DNA of 64,000 nt from Cliona cf. orientalis (Eukaryota; Porifera; Demospongiae; Clionaida; Clionaidae): assembly GCA_963930775.1 (NCBI GenBank), contig OZ005689.1, forward strand, positions 21,085,262 through 21,149,261, given 5' to 3'. Of the stretch, positions 1 to 10,069 are shown piece after piece; position 1 is the first letter of the stretch; each line of letters begins with the position of its first letter. The notes beneath the pieces were generated by a model. The model was not told the DNA's origin, searched no databases, and saw only the letters and a program-made list of their open reading frames with translations. A program made the translations under genes and the position numbers.

Positions 1-85
1 GTAATAATATTCATAATTCAAATCTGCGCGCGCGGGAAATTCTTAGATTCAAACATCATAATAGTGCGCGCGCGGGAAGTTTGAT

Positions 86-1069
86 ATGTCTGCTGAACCA
101 GGTCGGAAAGCTCCCTATTCCAGTGATTTAAGATGGCGTGTTGTGTGGCAAAGAATTGGTATGGAACTCTCGTTTCGTAAAATTGCTGACAATCTTTGCC
201 TTTCTCTTGGCACTGTTCATAACCACTTCAAACGCTTTCAATTAACTGGCGAAGTAGCTCCAGCAAAGGTATCCAGCAGAGAAAGCACAAGGGCACTGAG
301 TGAGCATGATGAACTCACTGTTGTAGGATTGCTGTTAGAGGATCCTTCCATGTACTTGAGCGATGTGTGTCAGAGAATAATGATGCTTACTGGTATTGAA
401 GTGTCTCCAGCTACTGTATGTCGGATTATTCATCGAAATGGATTTACCCGTAAGAAGCTTCATCATGTAGCATTACAGCGCTCTGTTGAGTGCAGAGGTA
501 AATTCTTTGCAGAGGTTCTGTTTTATGATGTGCACCAGTTTGTATGGGTAGATGAAACTGGAAGTGATCGCAAAAATTGCATGAGGAAGTTTGGATATGC
601 CCTCAGTGGTGAATCTCCCATTTGCCATCGGATACTCCATCGTGGAAGAAGGATCTCTGCAATTGCAGCTATGTCAACCAACGGCTTGGTGGCCTACGAC
701 CTTGTTCAAGGAAGTGTAAACGGTGAAACATTTCTTGAGTTCATTCAAGGGAAGCTGGTGCCAGAAATGTTACCGTATGATGGTGAAAACCCACAATCAA
801 TACTGGTGATGGACAATTGTTCCATTCACCATGTGCAGCCTGTCTTGGAGACACTGAGACTAATGGGTATTCTTGTGCTCTTCCTACCACCTTATAGCCC
901 GGATATGAATCCTATTGAAGAGATGTTTAGCTCTATCAAGTACTATCTCAAAGACCATGATCAGGTGTTACAAGCTATGGATGACCCTTTACCCTTACTG
1001 GAAGCAAGTTTTGACAGTGTTACAAAAGACAAATGTGCAGCATGGATCAAACATGCAGGATATTATTAG
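86..1069 (+). CDS. IS630/Tc1-mariner-like DD34E transposase, intact ORF
   Basis: A 327-residue cut-and-paste transposase expected to bind element ends and move the DNA in the nucleus. An N-terminal helix-turn-helix region (about residues 10-115) has two winged-helix-like parts. The RNase H-fold catalytic core shows the first Asp in WVDETGSD (about 154), the second in VMDNCSIHH (about 243), and the Glu in PPYSPDMNPIEE, 34 residues after the second Asp. The N-terminal MSAEPGRK is shared with the copy at 38207 (MSAEPGRK) and resembles that at 5781 (CEPGR), which supports the start. No stop or frameshift is seen and there is no intron. Length is typical of the IS630/Tc1 group. Calling it catalytically competent is inference from motif conservation only. 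Confidence 0.9.
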   Translation: MSAEPGRKAPYSSDLRWRVVWQRIGMELSFRKIADNLCLSLGTVHNHFKRFQLTGEVAPAKVSSRESTRALSEHDELTVVGLLLEDPSMYLSDVCQRIMMLTGIEVSPATVCRIIHRNGFTRKKLHHVALQRSVECRGKFFAEVLFYDVHQFVWVDETGSDRKNCMRKFGYALSGESPICHRILHRGRRISAIAAMSTNGLVAYDLVQGSVNGETFLEFIQGKLVPEMLPYDGENPQSILVMDNCSIHHVQPVLETLRLMGILVLFLPPYSPDMNPIEEMFSSIKYYLKDHDQVLQAMDDPLPLLEASFDSVTKDKCAAWIKHAGYY

Positions 1070-1158
1070 CCAAAAAAATGTACACAAATTTGATTATCAT
1101 TATTATTGTTATTCTAAAGTTAGTTACATGAATGTATTATTGTTTGTCACCTTTGTAT

Positions 1159-2453
1159 TCACAAATCTTTAATGTCAGTAAGAATAGTACTCCTCAGTTC
1201 ATCATATTCTGTTAAGGAGACAACACCAGACTCTTTGAGCTTATGAAATTTGTCCAGCTGGTCTATCAACTCGCTTCGCACCCTAACCTTCTTTCCAGGT
1301 GAGATAACTGATGTAGGAACAGATTTCTTTGGCGTGGAAGACTCTCCTTCACTTTCACAATGACGCTTACGCCCATGGGTAAAAAATGGTTTATCTGGGG
1401 GCTTGTCCAGTGATGTCCAAGACTTGAGATGCACCATGTTAGCCCATGCCCTTAACCTTTGGGGAGAATAACCGGTGTGCTTCTGTTGGAGCTGGTCGTA
1501 AATGGTATCAACTTCGGATCGTTTATCCAAATGTTGTCCATACTTTGTGCCACCTTTTCCAGTTTCGATGGATCTACCAGCCACGGCTCCTTTCTTGCAT
1601 ACAGAAGCTTCAGTGTAGCACCACAGCAGTATTGTCTTCTTTTTGCCATACTTTTCATACATCATCTTTACATCATCGTCAGTATGAATCCAGATTTTTC
1701 TGCCTTTCATCCCATGGCCAGGTTCTAAATATCCCATCTCCACTTTCTTCAAATCAGGTAGTTTAAATTTAGGATGTTTTGACAATTTTTTAGAAATAAA
1801 TCCTTGAAGGGAGACTAGAGACTTGTATATCCTTCCTTTACCTAGCTCAACGGAACAAAAATCTTTCTTACATTTGGGATTAATAATTTTAATTGTGTAC
1901 GTCAGCTCTGGAGCTTGTTGGCTGTCTTCCTCACTATCTACAGTTTCGGACTCGTCTTCAAGTTCATCTGGTTGTGCATCATTACGGTCATGGTCTTCTT
2001 CATCACTCAAAAATGTATCTGAACCACTGTCGCCAATCGTAATGGTAACCTCACTCCCTATTTCTTGCTCACCAGGGTGATTCTGTATTAGACTTAACAT
2101 ACATACATGAGTCATGCATGCATGTCATGTCGTACATACATGAGTCATGCATGCATGCATGTCATGTTGTACATACATGAGTCATGTATGTATGCATGTC
2201 ATGCATACAGCTTCCATATAGCGCACACCATCGATCAACTGGGCTTTCGCCAAAACTAGAATCATGGCATACCTGAGACAACATATTATAGGACCATGAT
2301 GAGTCACGCCTATTTAACTTGCTGAGATCACAGGGGTAGGGTGGCTGTACCGTAGCCGAAGACTGGGGGAGGCTTGGTCCACGCTGACTCGATGACGCCA
2401 ACTGCGGCTGAGAGGCGTAATGGTAGTTGTAGGTGTTATTATAATTGTACTCC
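1159..2453 (-). CDS. Partner gene of the DD34E transposon: beta-grasp-like plus SHOCT-like protein (copy A)
   Basis: Two likely exons. Exon 1 is about 2453-2276 and starts MEYNYNN; it is rich in Tyr, Gln, Ser and Pro and ends at a cag|gtatgcc donor. Exon 2 is about 2082-1159. The product has an acidic stretch (Asp/Glu/Ser), then a ~95-residue domain running from YTIKIINP to ILLWC whose strand/helix order suggests a PB1- or ubiquitin-like beta-grasp. Next comes a short LRAWANM...PPDKPFF motif. After SPGKK a C-terminal helical hairpin (LDKFHKLKESGVVSLTEY) looks like a SHOCT domain. Four diverged copies in this window share this order. Function is unknown; by position it may assist or regulate the transposase it faces. 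This is the only copy whose main exon is fully open. Intron placement is my reading of splice signals. Confidence 0.6.
2098..2205. repeat. Three-unit tandem repeat, ~35 bp, in the presumed intron
   Basis: The unit begins acatacatgagtcatgcatg and occurs three times with small changes between 2098 and 2205. It lies between the two presumed exons of the minus-strand partner gene. Confidence 0.75.
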
Positions 2454-2604
2454 ATCCTGGCATGTACAGCCTGAGTGCTTGGCGTATATAAATTTGAGAG
2501 TGGCAGTCCAAACGGCAAACTTGACTAGATCTCTGACATGAAAAGCGCGGCAAACGGCAACATACGTCAACATACGTGGGAATATGAATATCATTTACTC
2601 GCAA

Positions 2605-2782
2605 CGTTCACGCATATCGCGTATCGCGCATAGATATTATAGACTACGTAACGTTTACGTAATCTATAGTTCACGCAACGCAATACGCAATGTTCAAACG
2701 CAACTGAAATCAACAGTAAAAGCGCGCATTGCGCTGCTTGCGCGTTCTCGCGATATGCCGGGTTTTCCCAGATCCGGTCACA
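2605..2782 (-). mobile_element. Solo end of the TGTGACCGG-TIR family (1)
   Basis: The right edge, read on the minus strand, begins tgtgaccggatctgggaaaa, matching the TIR of the element at 39221-43267, and continues into CpG-rich sequence with cgcaatgcgcgc as in the copies at 10070 and 38857. No partner end is visible to the left, so this is a fragment. The exact left limit is uncertain. Confidence 0.5.
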
Positions 2783-2814
2783 TATAGTTGCACTCATGCA
2801 ATAACAGAAACAAG

Positions 2815-3193
2815 TATAAAAACAATTGAATAAAATTGAAGGATGAAGTAGGGATGGCAATGCCAAAAAGCACACAAACAAGATTTTTAGGGATAAGAGA
2901 TAATCACAACCACTATACATCCCTACGCTTGCTTTTTGAGTAGCATGGGGATCATAAATAATCAATAATAATATAAAAACTATGGATAGGGAGAACATTA
3001 ATTCCTCCCATATACAAGTCAAGAACACTCCAAGGATAGCATGAGTCGACATCAATATTATAATCAAGAAAAGCAAGCGAAGGGATGTATAGTGGTTGTG
3101 ATTATCTCTTATCCCTAAAAATCTTGTTTGTGTGCTTTTTGGCATTGCCATCCCTACTTCATCATCCTTCAATTTTATTCAATTGTTTTTATA
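2815..3193. mobile_element. Fold-back MITE with ~125 bp inverted arms
   Basis: Bases 2815-2940 are repeated almost exactly as the reverse complement in 3066-3193 (one 3 bp indel and a few substitutions), leaving a ~125 bp centre. TA lies on both outer edges, consistent with a Tc1/mariner-type TA duplication around arms beginning taaaaacaattg. It carries no gene and lies 35 bp upstream of the second partner-gene copy. Confidence 0.85.
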
Positions 3194-3227
3194 TGTGTCA
3201 TTCACATATTTGGATGACCGCTTTTAA

Positions 3228-4656
3228 ATGCAGAAGTTTATTTATACGGTGAAGATTTACGATCCAGAACAAAGGAGTAAATTCATTCAGCGAGACTTGC
3301 ATGGCATCTGCCATAAGTTTGAGTCAGTGAAAGCTCTTCGTTCTGCTTTATACCATGAATTAGAATATGAAATTCCCGATGGTGATTATAATGTTGGTTA
3401 CTTTGAAGGATCCCAGCACAGGAAGAAATGGCTAGTATCTCCTGCCGATCTTGAATCCATGTACGTCCATTTCAAGGGTAAAAAGCACATACCATTGTGG
3501 TGCGATGGAAAAGAAAGTGGTACTGATTCTTGTGATGAACAGCCATGCAAGAAGAAGAGCAACGATAAAGATACGCACACAAAGAAAGTGAGTGAGCAGG
3601 AAGAAGAGCTTGAAAGTGTGTTTCAGAACTTGAGAGAAAAGCATGGAGCAAGTGGTCTGGCCCCAGTATGTGTCTGGAGTGCATGAAAGTGACAGTCAGC
3701 CCCCTAACGCACCTATGTTCACCGGAGGTCTTCAAAAGCAGCCAAAAGAGTCGCTTGTTGATGCATTTGCAGGTGCTGCCACTGCAATAGCAATGGCATT
3801 TTCCCCAAAGCCCCTCCAAGATGTAACAGCCACAAGTACCATGGGGCACTCTGCTCATTTCTCCCCAGGGAAGAAAGTTGAAATACGGATGAAGATTTTG
3901 GAGTAACTGCGTATTTTACAAAACCAGATGGAAGATGGCATTTTAACCGATTATACGCCATTGGCGTCATGCGCGCGAACCGCCGTTGACGCCAATTGGC
4001 GTCAGTACAGCTATATTAGCGCTATGGCACCGCCTACATTCCAAAGAACGAGAAGCCATAGCTTTGGCTTCCTGTCTATGACTACTAGGGGGCCTCCCTT
4101 GCATACCTGTGGCGTGAGGTCACGGTTGGCCCAAGCTACCGCTCGCTACTAAAAATGTTGTTGTGAAGATCGACGATAATGGCGATCGATCCGGGTACGA
4201 GAGCGGTACGTTTTCTACCACAGGGCAGGAGCTACAGCTCTGTCGCTAAGTATATAGCTAGACTAGGTCTATACCTACACAGATATGACGAGCTTTTCAA
4301 CAGAGCCAAGCGCTTACCTCTGGGAGCGACTCAAAGACGGCGGCCATTATGGAGGTTAGTAAGTTTATAAGCTTTTGTGTATGTTTGTAGCTTATAGTAT
4401 GTATAGTAGCGCCCTAGCGGCGTACTAGAATGTAGCAGCTACCTGTCTTACATATCAGGAAGGCCTGTACTGCCTGTGTGACTGTGCTGCTATGCTGTAC
4501 AAGACACTTTATTTGTGTCACTATACTTTCTTGAATACAATTCGGCGTTGGCAATACGTATGACGTCATGACCTCTTGGCCTATAATCGGTTAAGCCGGG
4601 ATGAATTCACTGAGCAAAAGCGTATCGTTCTGCAATCATTAAACAATCTTGTTTAG
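3228..4656 (+). pseudogene. Partner gene of the DD34E transposon, copy B (broken)
   Basis: It begins MQKFIYTVKIYDP and keeps the beta-grasp-like domain through IPLWCDGK (about residue 105). A frameshift occurs near 3650, where the central PPNAPMF motif continues in another frame (3643-3906). A TAA stands at 3904-3906 inside the SHOCT-like helix after SPGKK. A 652 bp MITE (3943-4594) then splits the SHOCT region at a TTAA. Sequence just past the MITE (from 4591) resumes in the frame of the interrupted helix with SRDEFTEQKR and ends at TAG 4654-4656, so the insertion point is clear. It converges on the transposase remnant at 4791-5781, as in the other copies. Non-functional as it stands. Confidence 0.6.
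3943..4594. mobile_element. piggyBac-like MITE with TTAA duplications
   Basis: TTAA at 3943-3946 and 4591-4594 bound imperfect ~30 bp inverted repeats: ttaaccgattatacgcca at the left, and the reverse complement of the right end begins ttaaccgattataggcca. TTAA target sites are the hallmark of piggyBac-type integration. No transposase is present. A second, disrupted copy lies at 21227-21419 plus 28105-28265. The flanking reading frame (SHOCT helix of copy B) is continuous if the element is ignored. Confidence 0.85.
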
Positions 4657-4790
4657 TACGATTAATAACAACAATTAAGAAACAAACAATACATTTTTAA
4701 GGTAGAATTGGATGATCACATGATTGTCATAACAATAATTATTATTATGGTATAAAATTAATTAATCATTATCGTCTAAGATTATGATTT

Positions 4791-5781
4791 TCAAAAGTTG
4801 AATTCATGGTCTATCCAGCTCTGGCAATCTTGCTTGGTGATAGAAGAGAATGCTGTAAGCACCAAATTCTCTGGATCTTCACCCATGTCAGCTTCCTGGT
4901 CCAGGAGCTTCAATGATGCCTTCACCTTAGAAAATGCCTCCTCAATCGGATTAAAATCCGGTGAGTAGGGTGGGAGAAAGTGAACTATGGCACCAACTTC
5001 TTGAATCATACGGATGGTCTCTTCCTTATGGTGGATTGAACAATCATCAAGTATTACCACACTATGGGGATTGTGGCCATCAAAAGGCATCAAGTGATGG
5101 AGAAGTGAAGTTTGAATGAAGTCATAGAAGACAGCACAGTCAACAGATCCGGTCACAGATTTCACATCAAGCATTCCATTGACTGACATAAAGGCGATGG
5201 GCGATGGCAGATATTCGTTTACCTCGAACTAGCAATTTCTCACTAACCAAAGGCCTTCCCCGGATGCTGTAGCCATACTTTCTAATGGAGTTGCGCCGAT
5301 CACTACCCGTCTCGTCTAGGAAAATCATCATGTCCCGATCATAAAGAGACACTTCTGAAGTGAACTGGAGACGAAGAAAGCTATCTCTTTGAAGTGCCGA
5401 TATTCTGCTGGGTAAAGCCACACTTCTTCAAAAACATACAAATGGTAGATAAAGCAATTTCGGCACCGAGGGTCTCTTCAAGCTCTCTTGCAATCTCGTG
5501 GAGATAGATACCAGGACGACGTAGTACTAGATGCAGTATCATCATCTCTACGCCTATAGTATAGTGAGTTTCCTAAAAATTCTTCTAGATGGATGGCTCT
5601 TCTTCAGTACAAGTCCAGTTTGTCTGAACCTTGTAACGACTCGAGATACAGTTGCTGTATCCACTCCGAGGTTTGAGGCAACATCCTTGCACTTCTTTCC
5701 AAAAGCTTCCCTCTGCCACACTATTCTCAAACGCAAATCCTCACTATAAGCTCGTGTTCTACCTGGCTCGCAAGAAGTCAT
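4791..5781 (-). pseudogene. DD34E transposase, copy B (frameshifted)
   Basis: Three minus-strand pieces in different frames make one transposase: an N-terminal HTH part from 5781 (MTSCEPGRTRAYSED) to about 5554, a middle part with LDETGSDRRN (about 5320), and a C-terminal part with ILDDCSIHH and PPYSPDFNPIEEAF (about 5060-4930). All three catalytic acidic residues are still legible. The region 5554-5421 is poorly conserved. It is quite diverged from copy A, so this is an old lineage rather than a recent duplicate. It converges on the partner gene at 3228-4656, with 134 bp between them. Confidence 0.8.
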
Positions 5782-5859
5782 TTTGCTGCATACGGGATTC
5801 AAATCCGCGCATGCGCATACTAGTATCCCGCCGTACGTGATCAAAAATTGCAAGTTTTA

Positions 5860-7440
5860 TTGAAAGCGGTGTATGCCACATCCCAAAGTGGAAATCATGA
5901 CTTCCGATCATCTGATCTGATAGACTAAAGGGTAAAGTTCATAAAAAATTTTTTATCTTTGTCAGATCGCCCGTTTAAAATTTTACTTTGGCGGTCTCAA
6001 AATTGCCTATTTTGAAGGTCACAAGCAGGGTATATTGCTAGTGCGCATGCGTGAAGGGACGTAATACACTTACAAACAATTCAAAGCGTGCATGCACTTT
6101 GACCTTAAAGTTCTATGGAGAAGTTCAAGAGTTACGTTTGCTAAAATAGTAAATTCTGTAGCAACTATTGATAGATATAGGTTTCTTTAGTCATCTTGAA
6201 GTGATCTGGATGATCAGAACTAAACCACAGGAAGATTTTTAAGAACCTACATAGAGAATGTACACATCCAATTAAGCGAATTATGAAACATTTTCGCTAG
6301 GCCAACTATGGGATGGCTGCGTATTTCTGGCAACGATTGGATCGGGGCAATCTGGAAAAAGATCCGGTAAGGTCATGCTAATAATAGATAAAGTGGGCTA
6401 ATCTAACTGGGACTTACCGAAAGCCCTTATGTTTGTATGGCATGGAAAGAGAGCCGAACCAACTATCAAAATGGTTGAAATGGAAAGCCCAAACTCGGGC
6501 TTTACAGCTGTTTCTAGTGATATTTGTGACTGAGAAGGATAGACTATGAAGACTAAATCGGTGCAATTGTACTTCTCGTCACTTATTGGGCGGTAATTGA
6601 TCATAAAAATCTATTCCCATAGACAAACAATACAATTTGGTGTTCGTACGTAAATGGATTAAAGCTGGCTCCGTGTCCGCGCATTTCCGGACATGGTCGG
6701 CACGAAGATTTACAAGAAATGGAGGCAGACACGCAGAAACAAAATATACTTACATAGTTGGCACTGTCATCCAAGTACAAACCAAGTGAAATGTGGCCGA
6801 AACCACAAAGATTTACATGTGCTGTTGTGGGTGAACTGTGAAACAAAAAACACGTGCAACAAATGTAGACAGACAGACGGAAACAAAGTAGCTGGCACTG
6901 TGACCCTAACGCGAAGCATGCACAAATGCTGTCAGATAGGCGGAAACAAACTAGATCTACGTAGCCGACACTGACCTGAATATGAAGCATGCTCAATGTG
7001 GCAGCATGAAGATTTACATGTGTTGTGGGTGCATTTCGAAAAACATAGTTGGCACAGTGTATGGTATGGCTTTGGCTTAAGGATAGTTTGATCTCATATT
7101 GCTCTGCTGTATTATTTAACCATGCATTTTTTTCTGCACGCATAGAACTTAAATTCACTTTTCTTTGTGCACAACATACACATTCACAAAGGCTATGTTC
7201 AATTACTGCGATGATGGTGGGACTTTATTGGAATACTAGGCTTATGTGGAGATTTTTCCTATGAGACCTCTTACTCTGATTTTGCTTGTTTATCAGTTAG
7301 TCTACAGTATTTTTGTGCCCTGACATCCATTAAATTAAGCTTCACATTTGTTTGACCATGCAGTCTCACAGCCAGCTGATCAGACATCCAATTAAGCTTT
7401 ATATTGATTTGAATAGTTGCTATTCGAGCATTCAACCAGT
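5860..7440. other. Gene-free stretch
   Basis: No convincing coding region. ORFs here are short and lack recognisable motifs. Between about 6710 and 7020 there are imperfect direct repeats built on agacggaaacaaa and ggcactg, spaced 100-150 bp apart. I see nothing else. Confidence 0.5.
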
Positions 7441-7610
7441 ACGGACCATTCAGAGTATATAAAGAGCAGAAAAAGCCAGCATTTTCATTCAACTCCACTC
7501 CTTAGCTGCTACCTTTTCTGTATCTCCACCAACTGAGCTGGTGCTCTTCAATTGGAAGAATCTACTGGATTGTTGGATTTGAGCTCTCTGAGTGCTCCAA
7601 TTGCTACTAC

Positions 7611-7894
7611 AAGGGTGTAGACACAATTTTGAAAGTAGGGGGGCTTTGTGACAACTGCGCACAAAGCGCGCGAAAATTTTTGATCCTATTGTGTCCAGAA
7701 CCTTAAAAATGCATTAAAATTAGCTATTTCCAGCAATAATATTATTCCACAAATTTGTTGCACATTTTTGGCTATCCATGTTTGCTTACAGTGAATACAA
7801 CTAGAATTTCATCTAACAATCCCATATATAGTACAAATTATTGCTCAAAAAGGGGGGGGGGGGGGGCTAAAGCCCCCACCTGTCTACACCCTTG
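7611..7894. mobile_element. G-run MITE with 6 bp target duplication, copy 1
   Basis: Ends aagggtgtagaca and its reverse complement tgtctaccctt-like (tgtctacacccttg) are flanked by TACTAC at 7605-7610 and 7895-7900. Next to each end lies a G or C run; the right one is a G14 tract near 7852-7866. No ORF. The same ends and a 6 bp duplication occur at 34692-34961. Confidence 0.8.
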
Positions 7895-9045
7895 TACTAC
7901 TGTACACTGTTGGACTGAGGCAAGTACTCTCTTGCATGATTTTTGTTGTGCTACTGGTGCATGCATGGTGCATGGTGAATGGTGAATGGTGCTAGCTTGA
8001 GGCCTGTCCTATTGACCTTTACTGGCTTTTTCTGTCACTCTTCTTGGAAGAATCTACTGGTGTATGGTGTATGTTGAGACGATTACTGTTCACTGATTTT
8101 TGTTATGCTTCTACTGGTGCATGGTGTTGTGTACACAAGCTGGCTGTGACGATTGACTGTATGGTCAGTGTAAAGCTTAATTGGATGTGTAGACAAGCTG
8201 GCTGAAACTATGAAATCAAATGTGTGCAGAGGAAAAAAGCTTAGTTAAGAATGAGGCAAAGCAATACGAGATCAATACTTTCCACAAGCCAACACCATGC
8301 ACCAGTAGAAGCACAACAAAAATCAGTGGAAAGGCCTCAAGCTAGCACCATATGCACCAGTAAAAGGACAACAAAATCATGCAAAAGAACTTGCCTCAAT
8401 CCAACAATGTGCAATTAAAGACACTGATTTGAACAATTCCAGGTCTTGAAACCAATTATAGCCAGTCAAACAAACCAGTAGCCCTTGCCTGGATGATTCC
8501 GAGTGTTTAAAGAGCAGGAAAAGCCATTCGACTGAACTAACTGTTCACTGTGGACCTTAGTCTTCATCTCTACCAACTGTTGCTGGTGCTCTTCCACTGC
8601 ATTGTTGGGACTTGTTGATCTAGCTGTGTGCTCTTCAATTGCTACTGGTGCACACTGTTGGATTCAGGCAAGTTCTTATGCATGATTTTGTTGTCCTTTT
8701 TACTGGTGCATGGTGCATGGTGCTAGCTTGAGACTTGTCCACTGATTTTAGTTGTACTACTGGTGCATGGTGCTAGCTTGAGGCCTTTCCACTGAGTTTT
8801 GTTGTGCTTCTACTGGTGCATGGTGCTAGCCAGCTTGTCTACACATCCAATTAAGCTTTACATTGATTTGAACAATTCCAGTTCTCAAAACCAGTTACAA
8901 CCAGTCAAAACAAACCAGTAGTCTTTGACTGGATGATTCGGAGGCTTTAAAGGAAAAGCCAGCGTTGTTATTGAACTGAACTAACTGTTCACCCTTGAAC
9001 TGTGTCTTCATCTCTACCAACTGTTGCTGGTGCTGTGGTCCACTG

Positions 9046-9486
9046 CAGAGGAGGTTGGACACGATCACGTGCGCACAGAAAGTGGGCGTGTTGCCCCATA
9101 TATAACACTGTACAAAAAGTAAGTCACGATCTAAAGCCTTGACAACAGTTTTAAATGTGAAAGCAAATTGAAATCCATGAGAAAACAAGATCCAGCGCCA
9201 TACCCCGCCCATCCACCCCTCACACTTCTTGCAAATCGAGAAAACTGGTTCCTCAGAATGGTAACATCAAAAACAGTATTTGTCGATTGCAGTCAGCTTC
9301 TTTCGCCGTTGGATCTACACGATTCGTCTCCATTTCAGCTTCAGATTTGGCCATAGTTCACAAACGCAAACATTTTAGCTACCAGCTACACTCGCAAATG
9401 GCATTCTTTTCAACGCGTGGCAGCATAATTGCATACCAAGGTCACGTGACTATGGCGTAAATATGCGTCATGTCCAACCTCCTCTG
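9046..9486. mobile_element. hAT-like MITE
   Basis: Perfect ~16 bp terminal inverted repeats beginning CAGAGGAGGTTGGACA. Flanks read ggtccactg on the left and gatccactg on the right, an 8 of 9 match that fits an 8-9 bp target duplication. The CAG start and duplication length suggest hAT (MULE is the alternative). It interrupts the third 450 bp repeat. No ORF of note. Confidence 0.75.
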
Positions 9487-9712
9487 GATCCACTGCATTG
9501 TTGGGACTTATTGATCTCGCTGTGTGCTCTTCAATTGCTACTGGTGTACATTGTTGGATTAAGGCAAGTTCCTTTGCATGATTTCGTTGTACTTTTACTG
9601 GTGCATATGGTGCATGGTGCATGGTGCTAGCTTGAGGCCTTTCCTCTGATTGTTGCTATGCTTCTACTGGTGCATGGTGTTGGCTTGTGGAAAGTATTGA
9701 TTTGCTGCATTC

Positions 9713-10069
9713 TTAACCCTTTAGGGCCGACAGCGCCTTTTGGCGCATGCGTGAGCGTTGCGCGAGGTAGCTACGCCCATTATTAACTTAACTCCCACTC
9801 AATCGCGGCGATTGATGGCGGATGATGATATCATAAGTACACTAGCGGTCACAGTGCAGCTGTCCACTTATCTCCAAATGCTTTGTGAAAACTACGAGAG
9901 TGTTTACTATTGACCATGGCTCAAAGGTCCAGAGTATCTGTTGAGGATATCCTCCAGCATCTAAACAATGACAGCTTGGAACATGGTATGTATGGATGGA
10001 GGCAGTGAGGACGACTTGTGGATGGATACAGACTATGATTATGAGTCAGATAGCTCTTTAGAAGGTATA
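9713..10069 (+). mobile_element. piggyBac 5' fragment with first exon
   Basis: Starts at TTAA (9713-9716) followed by ccctttagggccgacagcgc, like the terminus of the complete piggyBac at 28639 (ttaaccctttaacaacc). A short exon 9916-9985 (MAQRSRVSVEDILQHL...) ends at a gtatgtat donor. The acidic stretch after the next ag (EDDLWMDTDYDYESDSS) matches the character of piggyBac N-termini. The body of the gene is absent because a different repeat takes over at 10070. Confidence 0.5.

Larger units (their letters stand above)
1..2600. mobile_element. Two-gene DD34E DNA transposon, copy A
   Basis: A plus-strand transposase (86-1069) and a minus-strand partner gene (1159-2453) converge with 89 bp between their stop codons. 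The same pairing and orientation recur at 3228-5781 and 35595-38207, so I treat the pair as one element. The left edge carries a direct repeat of a GC-rich motif (gcgcgcgcggga) at about 25-38 and 65-78. Bases 1-19 weakly resemble the reverse complement of 2580-2600 (a shared ATATTCAT core), a possible TIR I cannot confirm because the window starts here. This is the least damaged of the copies. Confidence 0.6.
7440..9712. repeat. Three ~450 bp related direct repeats and one inverted part-copy
   Basis: Units share the phrases tctctaccaactgttgctgg, ttgttggattcaggcaagtt and actggtgcatggtgctagct. They lie at about 7440-8170 (split by the MITE at 7611-7894), 8430-8880, and 8880-9712 (split by the MITE at 9046-9486). 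An inverted part-copy sits at about 8258-8425 (caccatgcaccagtagaagc). No coding potential is convincing. The unit may itself be a non-autonomous element; I cannot classify it. Confidence 0.65.

Noticed and set aside
3943-3960. Apparent SHOCT continuation (GILTDY) reading into the MITE
   Set aside because: The TDY codons belong to the MITE terminus; the true continuation lies past 4591.
6601-7158. 185-codon minus-strand open frame
   Set aside because: No motif, no splice context, Cys/Ser-rich composition from imperfect repeats; likely chance.
7852-7870. G14 run as a possible assembly artefact
   Set aside because: A comparable G/C run sits at the same place in the second copy (34722-34740), so it is a family feature.
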